This document shows, piece after piece, positions 1 to 6,988 of a stretch of DNA of 20,579 nt (positions are counted from its first letter, which is position 1; each line of letters starts with the position of its first letter). A program made the translations under genes and the position numbers. Source of the DNA: a virus; IMG/VR virus record IMGVR_UViG_3300025437_000083, positions 1 to 20,579 of that record; one strand, 5' to 3'. The notes beneath the pieces were generated by a model, which was not told the origin of the DNA, did not search any database, and saw nothing but the letters and a program-made list of their open reading frames with translations.

Positions 1-1614
1 AGCTTCATACTGTTCCGCCCTTTGTGGTTCATAGTATGTAGATGTTTCCTGAATTAGTGGTGATACCTGATTGACATAATTTGTAAATAGCGAAACATAG
101 CTTAAAGGTTTATAAGTTAAGCCAATATTCCCTCCTAGTCCAGTCTCATCCTTGTCGAATTTTTTTACATGGTTTAAAGATGCTGTTGGATTATTATAGT
201 CGTATCTTAATCCTGTATTGATTATGTTGTTTGCATACACGTTGCCGCTGACAGAGGCTAAGCTGGTATTAACATTACTAGCCGTAATATTTCCTGAGGT
301 GCTGATTGTGTTGCTACCAAACGAAGCTAAAAAAGTAGCCACATTTGAATTGCCATACAAGGCCGGCAATCCTGACAGTTGACTACCATTTCCCAAGATA
401 TAATTGCCAGTGACATTGCCTATTACACTGACTAATGTTCCTGTGAAATTAGTAGCAGATATGTTGCCGCCAGCATTGACATCTCCAGATATATGTAGTG
501 TGGCATTGGAATAGATGTTGGCTGAACTTGATATTATCCCAGCAGTCAAAATATTGCCACCTACCACGTTGCCAACTGTAGTTATGTCTCCAGTGGCGCT
601 AATTAGTCCGTTGCTGACAATATTACCGCCACGAATGTTACCTTGAGCAATCACAGTTGTGCCAGCATTAAGACTGCCTGTGGCGCTGACCAATCCGCTG
701 GTAAGCATGTTACCGCCAGTGATATTGGCAGCGGAAGTTACTGTTGACGTGGCTGAAATAAGTCCTACGGTCAAGATATTACCTCCAACAATGTTGCCTT
801 GTGCAGTGACCACACCTAATATAGAAAATGTATTGGATCCTTTGTTGTAGGTCATACCAGCCGCTGCATCAGCATTGCCATTGGTGTTGAAAATAACTTG
901 TGTATTTGCACCTGGAACTACGAAATTGCCTGTCACGTTCCCAGCAAAAGTTCCTACAAAATATCCAGTGGTCACAATATTGCCTGTGGCACTTACTATG
1001 CCTTGAGTGGTTATATTGCCTTGTGTTGACATTATTCCGGTACTCAGTAGATTGCCGCCTGAGACATTACTGGTAGCAGAAATATAGTCTGCAGAAATAT
1101 TGCCTGAGTAAACGGGTAAATAATTTTCTACATTGGCATTGCTATAAGTTGCTGGTAGTCCAGTTAAAAAAGCACCATTACCAAAAATATAATTGCCGGT
1201 GGAAATATTACCAGTGGCGCTGAGTTGGGTAACATAAACACCAGTATTAGCAAAAACTGCCACATTGCTGGTGCCGTTTATGCTAACATTAGCATTAGCG
1301 TTGGCACTAAGGATTTCAATGATGCTGAGACCATTTTGTATTTTGGTAGCTGATATATTGCCCGAAGATTGTATCTGCGCCCAAACTGCACTGTTACCTG
1401 TGTAATTTTCAAAACAGTAGTAAAAATAGTCAGCGTCTGATGCATACCATCCAGCTTGATCGCCAACATTACCTATCAGGGTTGTAGGAGGATTAACCTG
1501 TGCACGAGCATACAACTCAGTGAAATTTGTGTTGGTTTTTATAAAAGCTGTGCGTACAGGATCACCAGCACCGTCATTGGGTGCAGTGCCTACATTGATA
1601 ATCAATTGAGTCAT
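1..1614 (-). CDS. Repeat-rich tail-fibre-type structural protein (C-terminus outside window)
   Basis: An open frame runs from ATG at 1614 to the window edge without a stop (538 codons). The start is set by AGAGGA about ten bases upstream. The N-terminus (MTQLIINVGTAPNDGAGDP, then RTAFIKTNTNFTEL) is the pattern seen at the start of many tail or baseplate-associated proteins of marine and freshwater T4-like phages. From about residue 85 the chain is a long series of beta-type repeats rich in Gly, Asn, Thr and Ser, with recurring GNIxGGNILTxGLISATG units, and two copies of a GNYIxGNGxxLxGLPA segment. The last ~70 residues change to charged, aromatic sequence, suggesting a C-terminal domain that continues outside. 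Role as a virion fibre or adhesin is inferred from composition and family resemblance; the receptor is not predictable. Confidence 0.75.
   Translation of the reverse strand, partial: MTQLIINVGTAPNDGAGDPVRTAFIKTNTNFTELYARAQVNPPTTLIGNVGDQAGWYASDADYFYYCFENYTGNSAVWAQIQSSGNISATKIQNGLSIIEILSANANANVSINGTSNVAVFANTGVYVTQLSATGNISTGNYIFGNGAFLTGLPATYSNANVENYLPVYSGNISADYISATSNVSGGNLLSTGIMSTQGNITTQGIVSATGNIVTTGYFVGTFAGNVTGNFVVPGANTQVIFNTNGNADAAAGMTYNKGSNTFSILGVVTAQGNIVGGNILTVGLISATSTVTSAANITGGNMLTSGLVSATGSLNAGTTVIAQGNIRGGNIVSNGLISATGDITTVGNVVGGNILTAGIISSSANIYSNATLHISGDVNAGGNISATNFTGTLVSVIGNVTGNYILGNGSQLSGLPALYGNSNVATFLASFGSNTISTSGNITASNVNTSLASVSGNVYANNIINTGLRYDYNNPTASLNHVKKFDKDETGLGGNIGLTYKPLSYVSLFTNYVNQVSPLIQETSTYYEPQRAEQYEA
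541..797. repeat. Imperfect 69-bp tandem repeats inside the fibre gene
   Basis: Copies of a segment reading (plus strand) like GTMANNATATTRCCNCC begin near 541, 611, 698 and 767. Spacing is about 69, 87 and 69 bases: a 23-residue protein period, with one 18-base (six-residue) enlargement. On the coding strand each encodes a GGNxLTxGLISAT-like unit. A more diverged copy lies near 1040-1080. The frame is kept throughout, so the repeat is under protein-level constraint. Confidence 0.6.
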
Positions 1615-1634
1615 AGATGGTTGTCCTCTGCTGG

Positions 1635-1641
1635 TATTTAG
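1635..1641 (-). promoter_or_regulatory. Possible late promoter core CTAAATA before the fibre gene
   Basis: On the minus strand CTAAATA ends 20 bases before the fibre ATG, followed by an AGAGGA ribosome site. It resembles the T4 late core TATAAATA, and the same CTAAATA + SD + ATG arrangement occurs before the gene starting at 14535. The match is short and AT-rich, so it is only a candidate. Confidence 0.25.
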
Positions 1642-1669
1642 CAGATTTCCTACGCTCAATGATTAGGAA

Positions 1670-1996
1670 TCAGCCAGGACTAAAGCTACTACCGCAACCA
1701 CAAGTGGTCTGAGCATTGGGATTATCAATTACAAAACTACTACCGTGTAGGTCTTCTCGGTAATTTACTGTGGCCCCTGTAAGATACTGGCCACTCATTG
1801 AATCTACTAGAACTTTGACTCCGTCAAATTCAAGATTCCAGTCATCATCGTTAGCTACTTCATCAAATGTAAATCCATATTGCATACCGCTACACCCGCC
1901 ACCTTGTACAAAAACACGCAACTTTAATTCAGGATTGCCTTCTTCGGCAATGAGTTCTTGAAGCTTACTAGTAGCAGATTCTGTCAGTGTCATCAT
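1670..1996 (-). CDS. erpA: A-type iron-sulfur cluster carrier, ErpA-like
   Basis: The 108-residue protein matches the ErpA/IscA/HesB family along its full length. [15 protein letters not shown] holds the first cluster ligand, C35, and the C-terminal TTCGCGSSF gives C99 and C101; all three conserved cysteines are present. The wording ([26 protein letters not shown]) is closer to proteobacterial ErpA than to IscA or SufA. ErpA proteins accept [2Fe-2S] or [4Fe-4S] clusters from the Isc or Suf scaffold and pass them to client enzymes. The chosen ATG at 1996 overlaps the stop of the superoxide dismutase gene (ATGA). A longer form from TTG at 2011 is possible but less likely. A carrier without any scaffold nearby suggests it tops up host cluster delivery for phage or host enzymes, which is inference. 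Confidence 0.9.
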   Translation of the reverse strand: MMTLTESATSKLQELIAEEGNPELKLRVFVQGGGCSGMQYGFTFDEVANDDDWNLEFDGVKVLVDSMSGQYLTGATVNYREDLHGSSFVIDNPNAQTTCGCGSSFSPG

Positions 1997-2535
1997 AGTC
2001 TTTCGTTGCAAACGTCCCAGTTAATAATTTTCCAAATGTTATCTAAATAACGTTCTTTATCCCATTGATAGTCAAGGCTCCAGGCATGCTCCCACCAATC
2101 AACAAGCACACATATATCTGTACGCACTGCATGGTTAGGTATGGTTTTGATAGTGCCGTTGGTACTCAAATATACCCACCCTGATCCTTGAATTTTCATC
2201 GCCGTTTCTTTAAACGCAATTTTAAAGTCTTCATAGGTCTTAAAATTTTCTTCTATCAAGGCCAACACTGCTCCTCGGGGACGGTTGGCACCTTTGGGTG
2301 CGTGTAATTGAGGGAAGAACTTGTTGTGTAAAAAACTACCAGCACGATTAAAATCTGGATTGCCTTCACCTGCATTGTATTTTTTAGCGTATCCCTTGGC
2401 CAAATGTTCAAAATGGTAATTGATAGTCTCTTTACTCATCACTGGTTCCAAGGCCTTTTCTGAATAGGGCAAAGGTGTAGTTTCCAGTTTGGCTGGTCGG
2501 GTAGAAGCTTCTACTAGATTAATTATTTCGCGCAT
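1993..2535 (-). CDS. Iron/manganese superoxide dismutase, divergent viral type
   Basis: The 180-residue product has the order of Fe/Mn-[24 protein letters not shown] (first ligand H41, gateway-type Y49), [13 protein letters not shown] (second ligand H70), GSGWVYL, and [11 protein letters not shown] with D146 and H150. The enzyme family converts superoxide to peroxide and oxygen. Two places differ from E. coli SodB: the second-shell His is replaced (H44 L45 where SodB has K H), and the FN-to-His stretch is one residue shorter. The protein is also shorter than typical SODs because a loop after Y49 is trimmed. The ATG at 2535 follows the previous stop by eight bases; an upstream ATG at 2580 would add 15 residues encoded inside the SGNH gene. 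Ends in an ATGA overlap with the ErpA gene. Metal choice cannot be read here. Confidence 0.85.
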   Translation of the reverse strand: MREIINLVEASTRPAKLETTPLPYSEKALEPVMSKETINYHFEHLAKGYAKKYNAGEGNPDFNRAGSFLHNKFFPQLHAPKGANRPRGAVLALIEENFKTYEDFKIAFKETAMKIQGSGWVYLSTNGTIKTIPNHAVRTDICVLVDWWEHAWSLDYQWDKERYLDNIWKIINWDVCNERL

Positions 2536-2540
2536 ATGAA

Positions 2541-2548
2541 TATTTATA
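2541..2548 (-). promoter_or_regulatory. TATAAATA octamer just before the SOD start
   Basis: A perfect match to the T4 late-promoter core lies on the minus strand five bases before the SOD ATG, overlapping the last codons and stop of the upstream gene. Transcription from it would begin near or at the ATG, giving a nearly leaderless message. The region is AT-rich, so chance occurrence is possible. Confidence 0.25.
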
Positions 2549-3248
2549 TATTTAATGCTTTTGCATACTGATCCTGCCATAGCACAGATGCTGCAACATG
2601 TGCATCATCTAAAGGGTGCAATCCTGGGTCAGTTACTGCAAAGCCTTTTTGTTTGGACCAATCTAGAAAATTTTTTTCTTCAAACAACTGCATATTTGGA
2701 TAAATTAATTTTTGTAATTCATTAATGTAATCAGGCGTGAGTGCACTGTGTTTGCAGTCCATATCAAACATGTCGTAGTCCATGTATGTTTGTATACTAG
2801 TTATATTTTTTTCTTTTAAATATGATTGAGCTGCACATATAGTTTGCAAATTTCTGAACTTATTCCATAATATACTAGAATTAACTCGTGTGGAGTAAAA
2901 ATCAATCATGCCAATGGCCTGTGTTCGGCTTACAAGATTGTGTAATAATTCTGGTACACATGTAGGACCCAATGTGATCCACGTTTTGTGATCAACAATG
3001 TAACAATCCCACCGACTTGTCCAAGTCCAATTTATTACCGCCAATGTGTCTTTATGTGTGTTTGACGAAAACCAAGAATAAATTTGTTGTGCAATATAGT
3101 CGTTGCCGCATCCAGGTTTAGCATTACAATGATATTCGTAACCTAAATTTTTTGCAATTCTTCCAGGCCATCCCAATGAGCCATTGTTGTTGTTTTTTTG
3201 CTCTGATCCATAAAGAAAGCTATCACCAAAACCGACTATTTTTTTCAT
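2544..3248 (-). CDS. SGNH-like hydrolase-fold protein
   Basis: The 234-residue protein has the sequence blocks of the SGNH/GDSL fold: GFGDSF at residues 6-11 (nucleophile Ser10), GCGND at 46-50 (oxyanion Gly/Asn) and a C-terminal DDAH (214-217) in the place of the catalytic Asp-His pair. SGNH enzymes are esterases, lipases or O-acetyl esterases; in phages such proteins are common but mostly untested, and could act on O-acetylated surface sugars or on virion assembly. No signal peptide or membrane segment is seen. The gene starts at ATG 3248, sharing one base with the stop of IF-1 (TAATG), so its translation is probably coupled to IF-1. A second, unrelated-looking SGNH-type gene lies at 7744-8727. 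Confidence 0.65.
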   Translation of the reverse strand: MKKIVGFGDSFLYGSEQKNNNNGSLGWPGRIAKNLGYEYHCNAKPGCGNDYIAQQIYSWFSSNTHKDTLAVINWTWTSRWDCYIVDHKTWITLGPTCVPELLHNLVSRTQAIGMIDFYSTRVNSSILWNKFRNLQTICAAQSYLKEKNITSIQTYMDYDMFDMDCKHSALTPDYINELQKLIYPNMQLFEEKNFLDWSKQKGFAVTDPGLHPLDDAHVAASVLWQDQYAKALNI

Positions 3249-3466
3249 TATCGACGCCTTACTATGCGTCCACGAGTTAAATCGTAAGGACTAAATTCCA
3301 TTTCCACTGTGTCGCCGGCTAGCACTTTGATATTATTTTGACGCATGCGACCATTCAATGTGGCCAATACAGGTGATTCAAAATTTGATATTTTAATTCT
3401 ATATGTGGTGTTGCGTAAAACTTCTACTACTACGCCTTCCATTTTTATCACATCTTCTTTACTCAA
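3248..3466 (-). CDS. infA: Translation initiation factor IF-1
   Basis: The 72-residue product is the length of bacterial IF-1 and aligns end to end: SKEDVIKMEG at the start, NGRMRQNNIKVLAGD in the middle and SPYDLTRGRI at the end, the hallmark of the family's single S1/OB-fold. IF-1 binds the 30S A-site and, with IF-2 and IF-3, sets initiation fidelity and speed. The start is TTG at 3466, because the following SKED residues match the bacterial N-terminus; the next ATG would remove them. It overlaps the upstream gene by eight bases (TTGAGTAA) and has no strong Shine-Dalgarno, so it probably depends on coupling. A translation factor is rare in phages; the gene looks intact. It may bias host ribosomes towards phage messages (inference). 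Confidence 0.92.
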   Translation of the reverse strand: MSKEDVIKMEGVVVEVLRNTTYRIKISNFESPVLATLNGRMRQNNIKVLAGDTVEMEFSPYDLTRGRIVRRR

Positions 3467-3818
3467 TTGTGACCGCTATCTTTCGTAATCTGTCCCACCT
3501 AAAACTACGCCAACCATTGGCGTTGCAATCCCAAACTATACACGTTTCTTTTTTGTCTATAAGTTCTGGTTTATCTGTGGCTAGTTTATTTACCGGTTTG
3601 GCACCCAGTGATTCGTTTAACGTGCAGGTCATTGATCTATAAGACCCGTCGGCCTTGGTAAATTCAACTTGCAATTGAGTTTCTTTTAGTACACTGTACA
3701 TCCAATCTCGGAGTGCTTGTTGATCTGCTTCGTCGGCTTCTTGGTACCAGTTGCCTTTTTCACTTTGTAGCAACCGCCAAGTTTCATTTTTGTTAAATAC
3801 ATCTAGGTCAAATGTCAT
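3459..3818 (-). CDS. SH3-barrel protein resembling the phage WYL_2 family
   Basis: The 119-residue protein has a C-terminal half (residues 48-119) with the pattern VEFTKADGSYRSMTCTLN, a variable middle, then TCIVWDCNANGWRSFRWD. This fits the small Sm-like SH3 beta-barrel family (WYL_2/DUF2693) common in T4-like phages, where it is usually annotated without a function and is suspected to bind nucleic acid. The N-terminal half is acidic and Trp-rich with no known pattern. It starts with an ATGA overlap on the preceding gene and ends in an eight-base overlap with IF-1, so the three genes form one translational chain. Family assignment is from memory of the motif. Confidence 0.55.
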   Translation of the reverse strand: MTFDLDVFNKNETWRLLQSEKGNWYQEADEADQQALRDWMYSVLKETQLQVEFTKADGSYRSMTCTLNESLGAKPVNKLATDKPELIDKKETCIVWDCNANGWRSFRWDRLRKIAVTIE

Positions 3819-4207
3819 CGTCTCATCCTTGAAATATCAATGGCTTCTTCGTCAGAAAAAACAGGAACTGCATTTGACTTGTGCATGGTAGCAATGCCCT
3901 TGACCTTGGTACCTGTGTAAACCTTAGCCGGGGCCAGTGTAGCGACACCTGCACCAGAATTCAAACTGGGAATATGACGGGTATTACCACGTCCTACAGG
4001 CGCACTAAGTTTATATGTCAACGGCTCTGCTTTGAGCGCCCGGCTGCGTTTACGATCTTCTGCTTCAACACCTTGTGCTCGGAGCAATTTCTGCCAAGAC
4101 TCTTCTAGTTCGCGAGCCCGACGTGCTTCGGCGGCATTTCGGAATTTTGTTTTGCCTTTGCGCTTGCCGTTTAAATTGAGCCAAGGGCCTTCTAAATGCA
4201 TAGTCAT
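3815..4207 (-). CDS. Conserved phage protein of unknown function, basic
   Basis: The 130-residue protein is strongly basic in its first half (GKRKGKTKFRNAAEARRARE), suggesting nucleic-acid or ribosome contact. Its second half has KVYTGTKVKGIATMHKSNAV followed by PVFSDEEAIDISRMRR. This ending looks familiar from uncharacterised proteins of aquatic caudoviruses, but no function is known to me. ATG at 4207 is used; a second ATG lies two codons on. It is the first gene behind the perfect promoter at 4239-4267, and thus heads the chain that leads to the SH3-barrel protein, IF-1, SGNH, SOD and ErpA genes. Confidence 0.6.
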   Translation of the reverse strand: MTMHLEGPWLNLNGKRKGKTKFRNAAEARRARELEESWQKLLRAQGVEAEDRKRSRALKAEPLTYKLSAPVGRGNTRHIPSLNSGAGVATLAPAKVYTGTKVKGIATMHKSNAVPVFSDEEAIDISRMRR

Positions 4208-4238
4208 AATTTGTCCAGTGATTATGTTTCAATAGCTA

Positions 4239-4267
4239 ATTATAGCAAATACACAATTATATGTCAA
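4239..4267 (-). promoter_or_regulatory. Perfect sigma-70 promoter ahead of the IF-1/SOD/ErpA gene chain
   Basis: Minus strand: -35 TTGACA (4267-4262), 17-base spacer, -10 TATAAT (4244-4239), preceded by GG as in the other promoters of this window. Predicted start is near 4232, giving a leader of about 25 bases before ATG 4207. The spacer differs from the CAAAATGCC type found in the 11-14 kb cluster. Confidence 0.8.
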
Positions 4268-4839
4268 CCAGTAATTGATTTGTACCATATAGTATGCAAT
4301 TTTTGGGTTAGGTTTATGTCAATTTGGGCGTGAAGTTCTGATTCTATAAATTTTACTATTTGATCAACATCTTCTGTGAAAATATCCTGGGCATTTATGG
4401 TAAAAATATCGTGTTCATCAAATAATTTTTCTATATATTGAATAGAATATAAACTGCTTTGCTCGTAAAACCAATAATCTCTGGCCAAATAGGGACAAAA
4501 TTTTAACAGTCTATCATACGCTGCAGAAAATTTTTCTGGAAACGTTACTATTAAAAATTTACGATTGGTAAAAAATTTATCAATCTTTTTTTGTTGTATC
4601 CAAAGATATTCAGCCAGATGTCCGCACAATACGTTGCTTTGATTTTGCAATTGTGGTAAATTATCTAATAATAATTTTTCTTGCAAATTCATTATATTAG
4701 TTATATGCGCCGTTTTAATTCCAGGCTGATATTTTTCAAAATCAGCATGACGAGTAAATCTACTAGATAACCCTATCAAATTTGCTAAATGATTGCCGCC
4801 AAGGCCCGGTGCAAATATAACAAATAAATTTTCAATCAT
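4264..4839 (-). CDS. Unknown protein with glycine-rich N-terminal loop
   Basis: The 191-residue protein begins with a hydrophobic strand followed by a Gly-rich turn and helix (FVIFAPGLGGNHLANLI, residues 6-22). This layout resembles the start of P-loop sulfotransferase-like or nucleotide-binding folds, but a GKS/T Walker A is absent, so the resemblance is weak. The rest is Lys, Ile and Phe rich without recognisable motifs. ATG 4839 overlaps the stop of the holin-like gene (ATGA), so it is co-translated with the lysis pair. A similar opening (HADPGARSGFLAAWL) occurs in the gene at 5907-6581; the two may be distant relatives. Confidence 0.55.
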   Translation of the reverse strand: MIENLFVIFAPGLGGNHLANLIGLSSRFTRHADFEKYQPGIKTAHITNIMNLQEKLLLDNLPQLQNQSNVLCGHLAEYLWIQQKKIDKFFTNRKFLIVTFPEKFSAAYDRLLKFCPYLARDYWFYEQSSLYSIQYIEKLFDEHDIFTINAQDIFTEDVDQIVKFIESELHAQIDINLTQKLHTIWYKSITG

Positions 4840-5159
4840 TTAAACAATATCAATGCCATTAATCCAGCTTGTATCATAAAACCTACACCAATTGTGATGA
4901 TATTAAGGGCGTCTTTAAGTATAACAGCCCGGCCAAACATCAGTATAAGTCCAGCCCACATGAATAACACAATGTCTAAATTGGGTGTGCGATCGCTCAA
5001 CCCAGAAAGCAAACTCAACAAAGTAGGAATGGTAGCACAGTGGATAATAACTGTGGCCAACCATCCCAGCGTTTCAGCTGAAATGTTAGGTAAATGCTCA
5101 TCAATAAATTTTCTAATACCTTGCACAGCAGATTCAATGTTGGTTAATCCAAATGTCAT
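4836..5159 (-). CDS. Small three-helix membrane protein, holin candidate
   Basis: The 107-residue product has a short amphipathic N-terminus (about residues 1-28) and three hydrophobic segments near 31-53, 61-80 and 84-106, with short charged connectors. Its size and topology fit class I holins, which form lesions in the inner membrane to time lysis. The position supports this: its ATG at 5159 overlaps the stop of the SleB-type lysozyme gene (ATGA). An upstream start would run inside that gene and is rejected. No family name is recognised, and a non-lytic membrane role remains possible. Confidence 0.6.
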   Translation of the reverse strand: MTFGLTNIESAVQGIRKFIDEHLPNISAETLGWLATVIIHCATIPTLLSLLSGLSDRTPNLDIVLFMWAGLILMFGRAVILKDALNIITIGVGFMIQAGLMALILFK

Positions 5160-5734
5160 AGTCGTTCTCCGTAAAATATGTGATGCCCTATCTGAGCGAT
5201 TTCTGGTTTGTTCCATTGTACATGTATATAATCAGCATGATAGTACAAGGCATTTTTCATGCTAGGCAAACGAAAACCTTCTAGCAATACTTTTTTAGCT
5301 ACTTCTTCGCTTTCATGCCAAAGCACTCCGTACACTGGTTTTGTTTTGTAAGTTCCGTCGCAATACCATGAAAATTGGCAAATGACTTTTTCGTACACAA
5401 CATTTTTTTGGTATACCACTCCACAAACATCTGCGGCAAAATGTCCACTGGCCACACGATTCATTGTGACCTGAGCTACCGCTACTTTGCCTTCAAATGG
5501 TTCGCTGGCAGACTCCCAATAGATATTGCGAGTCAAACACTCCAGCTGACGTGTTTTTTCTTCTACACTGACATGTGCCAATTGCCAGGCTTGGTTTTGA
5601 TTTTTCAGTTCAGCAAACTGTTTGCTGGTAACAGAGACTACTACAGCCATGACCATGAGAAGACTTATTACTTTTACTATTCTGCTGCCCCACCATGCCA
5701 AGGTGGTGGCAATGCGGTTGGTTGATTCAGTCAA
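5156..5734 (-). CDS. SleB-type cell wall hydrolase with N-terminal membrane anchor (endolysin)
   Basis: The 192-residue protein has one hydrophobic segment near the N-terminus (IVKVISLLMVMAVVVSV, 19-35) and a hydrolase_2/SleB domain from about 63 to 190. Key pieces are NIYWESASEPFEGKVAVAQV, where E74 sits in the place of the catalytic Glu, then TMNRV, CQFSWYCDG and a C-terminal ALYYHADYIHVQW. SleB-family enzymes cleave peptidoglycan glycan strands. The anchor is rich in small residues, as in signal-anchor-release endolysins that wait in the inner membrane. The start is TTG at 5734, fixed by a strong AAGGAG seven bases or so upstream; no in-frame ATG precedes the domain apart from M27 inside the anchor. 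It is followed immediately by the holin-like gene. Confidence 0.85.
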   Translation of the reverse strand: MTESTNRIATTLAWWGSRIVKVISLLMVMAVVVSVTSKQFAELKNQNQAWQLAHVSVEEKTRQLECLTRNIYWESASEPFEGKVAVAQVTMNRVASGHFAADVCGVVYQKNVVYEKVICQFSWYCDGTYKTKPVYGVLWHESEEVAKKVLLEGFRLPSMKNALYYHADYIHVQWNKPEIAQIGHHIFYGERL

Positions 5735-5750
5735 CTTTTTCTCCTTTTAC

Positions 5751-5831
5751 CTAAATTGGATTAAGACGGTGCAGATTGAGATTGTGATCTATTGCCGATA
5801 CAAAATCAGCAGATGTGTTTTCTGCACCCAC
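5751..5831 (-). pseudogene. Possible decayed or very small reading frame upstream of the endolysin
   Basis: The 172-base gap 5735-5906 has no clear gene. On the minus strand a 26-codon frame from GTG 5831 reads protein-like (VGAENTSADFVSAIDHNL...). Immediately upstream, in another frame, a stretch reads TKYLGLDFDQVLSI. Joining them needs one frameshift, and the first ATG (near 5897) hits a stop after four codons. This could be a remnant or just compositional noise. A short inverted repeat ACCAAG/CTTGGT (5860-5874) lies inside it. Confidence 0.2.
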
Positions 5832-5906
5832 AAATACTTAGTACCTGATCAAAATCTAGACCAAGATACTTGGTATTTTGTTATGTTTTTGCCATTATGT
5901 ATATAC

Positions 5907-6581
5907 TTATTGATAATTTTGTTTTTGAATTTGAGTTTGAACACGTTCATAAAGATCCGTGGGCATAACTGTGTTGTAAATGTCCGGCACACTCCATAAT
6001 CGATTTTCTTCCTTGAGATTCAAATTAATTTCGGTACAGTACAACATGGCAGCTATGTTACATGCATTGTTTTGATCCATCCATATATTGTTTAGCTTGT
6101 TGTTTTTTTGTAAACAATTTATGTTGTCAATTGTGGGATATCGATCGTTGCATTTGACATATAGATCACTCAGCAGATCTACATCAAATGTATCACAAAA
6201 ATCAATCACATGATCATAATAAGAATAATTTAACAGGGCATCTTGTTCAAAACAGTTTTTAGCAAATATGTAAACTTTAGAAAAAGTTTCCAGACTGAAT
6301 TCGTTACGAGTAAAATTTGGCAGTTGAGTATACACATTTTTTCTTAAAAATAACAATAACTGTAAGTTTAATTTTTTAAAACTGGGTTTGATACGTATTT
6401 TGATTCCAGTAAAATTTACCAGTTGATCAATACTAGAAAGAGTGTGAATTTTGTAAAAATCTAAATTGGTTGTTGCTCCAACATCAAATCCAGAATATGC
6501 TAAATTATCAGTAAGCCATGCAGCCAAAAACCCAGATCTTGCACCAGGATCTGCATGTATTAGAAATTTAGTATTTTTCAC
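5907..6581 (-). CDS. Conserved phage protein of unknown function
   Basis: The 224-residue protein opens with FLIHADPGARSGFLAAWLTD, a strand-turn-helix motif, and later has TGIKIRIKPSF, FLRKNVYTQLPNFTRNEFS and VIDFCDTFDVD. This combination resembles uncharacterised proteins of aquatic T4-like phages; I know of no function. The alternating strand/helix pattern suggests a Rossmann-type alpha/beta fold. The start is GTG at 6581, since no ATG precedes the conserved opening; it overlaps the upstream gene by 14 bases. No signal peptide or membrane segment is seen. Confidence 0.6.
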   Translation of the reverse strand: MKNTKFLIHADPGARSGFLAAWLTDNLAYSGFDVGATTNLDFYKIHTLSSIDQLVNFTGIKIRIKPSFKKLNLQLLLFLRKNVYTQLPNFTRNEFSLETFSKVYIFAKNCFEQDALLNYSYYDHVIDFCDTFDVDLLSDLYVKCNDRYPTIDNINCLQKNNKLNNIWMDQNNACNIAAMLYCTEINLNLKEENRLWSVPDIYNTVMPTDLYERVQTQIQKQNYQ

Positions 6582-6987
6582 TATTGTGATCGGTGATAGT
6601 TTTGAGCATGGACCACATTTGAGATTTTTCTTTTAACTCTGCCTCTAAAGCACGATACTGCTCGCCTAATTTTCTAAGTTGATCCCATTCAGCTTCTAAT
6701 TCCGTGGCAGGGCGTAGAATGTTCAGGCGTTCTTCGATGTTTTTCAGCACACCAGTTAGACTGACGCCATTGATTCGGACATCAGCACCTTCGCCGCGAA
6801 GTTCGAGAGTTCCGCTTGGAGTTGAAGTGATAGGTGAGCTTGTGTATGTTCCATTGGTAGCATACACATACTGGTTGGATGCAGCCGAAATCTGTGTTGC
6901 AGCTCCAATGTTCATAGCGTTGGATTGGGGCAAGGTGCCCCAACCTGCTACTGTTCCTGTGCTGATAGTTAAATCATCATAATCCAT
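6568..6987 (-). CDS. Probable virion-associated protein with C-terminal coiled coil
   Basis: The 139-residue protein has a Ser/Thr/Ala-rich N-terminal half typical of structural or fibre-associated proteins, then GTLELRGEGADVRINGVSL, and a charged helical C-terminus (VLKNIEERLNILRPATELEAE...RALEAELKEKSQMW) likely to form a coiled coil. Similar VRINGxSLTGVLKNIEERL segments are familiar from phage proteins of unknown function that are probably structural. The ATG at 6987 follows the stop of the Hc1-like gene by one base, so translation is coupled. Assignment to the virion is inference. Confidence 0.55.
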   Translation of the reverse strand: MDYDDLTISTGTVAGWGTLPQSNAMNIGAATQISAASNQYVYATNGTYTSSPITSTPSGTLELRGEGADVRINGVSLTGVLKNIEERLNILRPATELEAEWDQLRKLGEQYRALEAELKEKSQMWSMLKTITDHNSEKY

Positions 6988-6988
6988 T

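Noticed and set aside
541-830. CRISPR-like array
   Set aside because: The repeats are imperfect, in frame with a protein and without unique spacers.
659-850. Plus-strand open frame over the fibre gene
   Set aside because: It is the antisense shadow of a low-complexity repeat frame; no ribosome site and no protein-like pattern.
5375-5999. Plus-strand frames over the endolysin and the gap before it
   Set aside because: No ribosome site; hydrophobic, aromatic composition typical of antisense reading.
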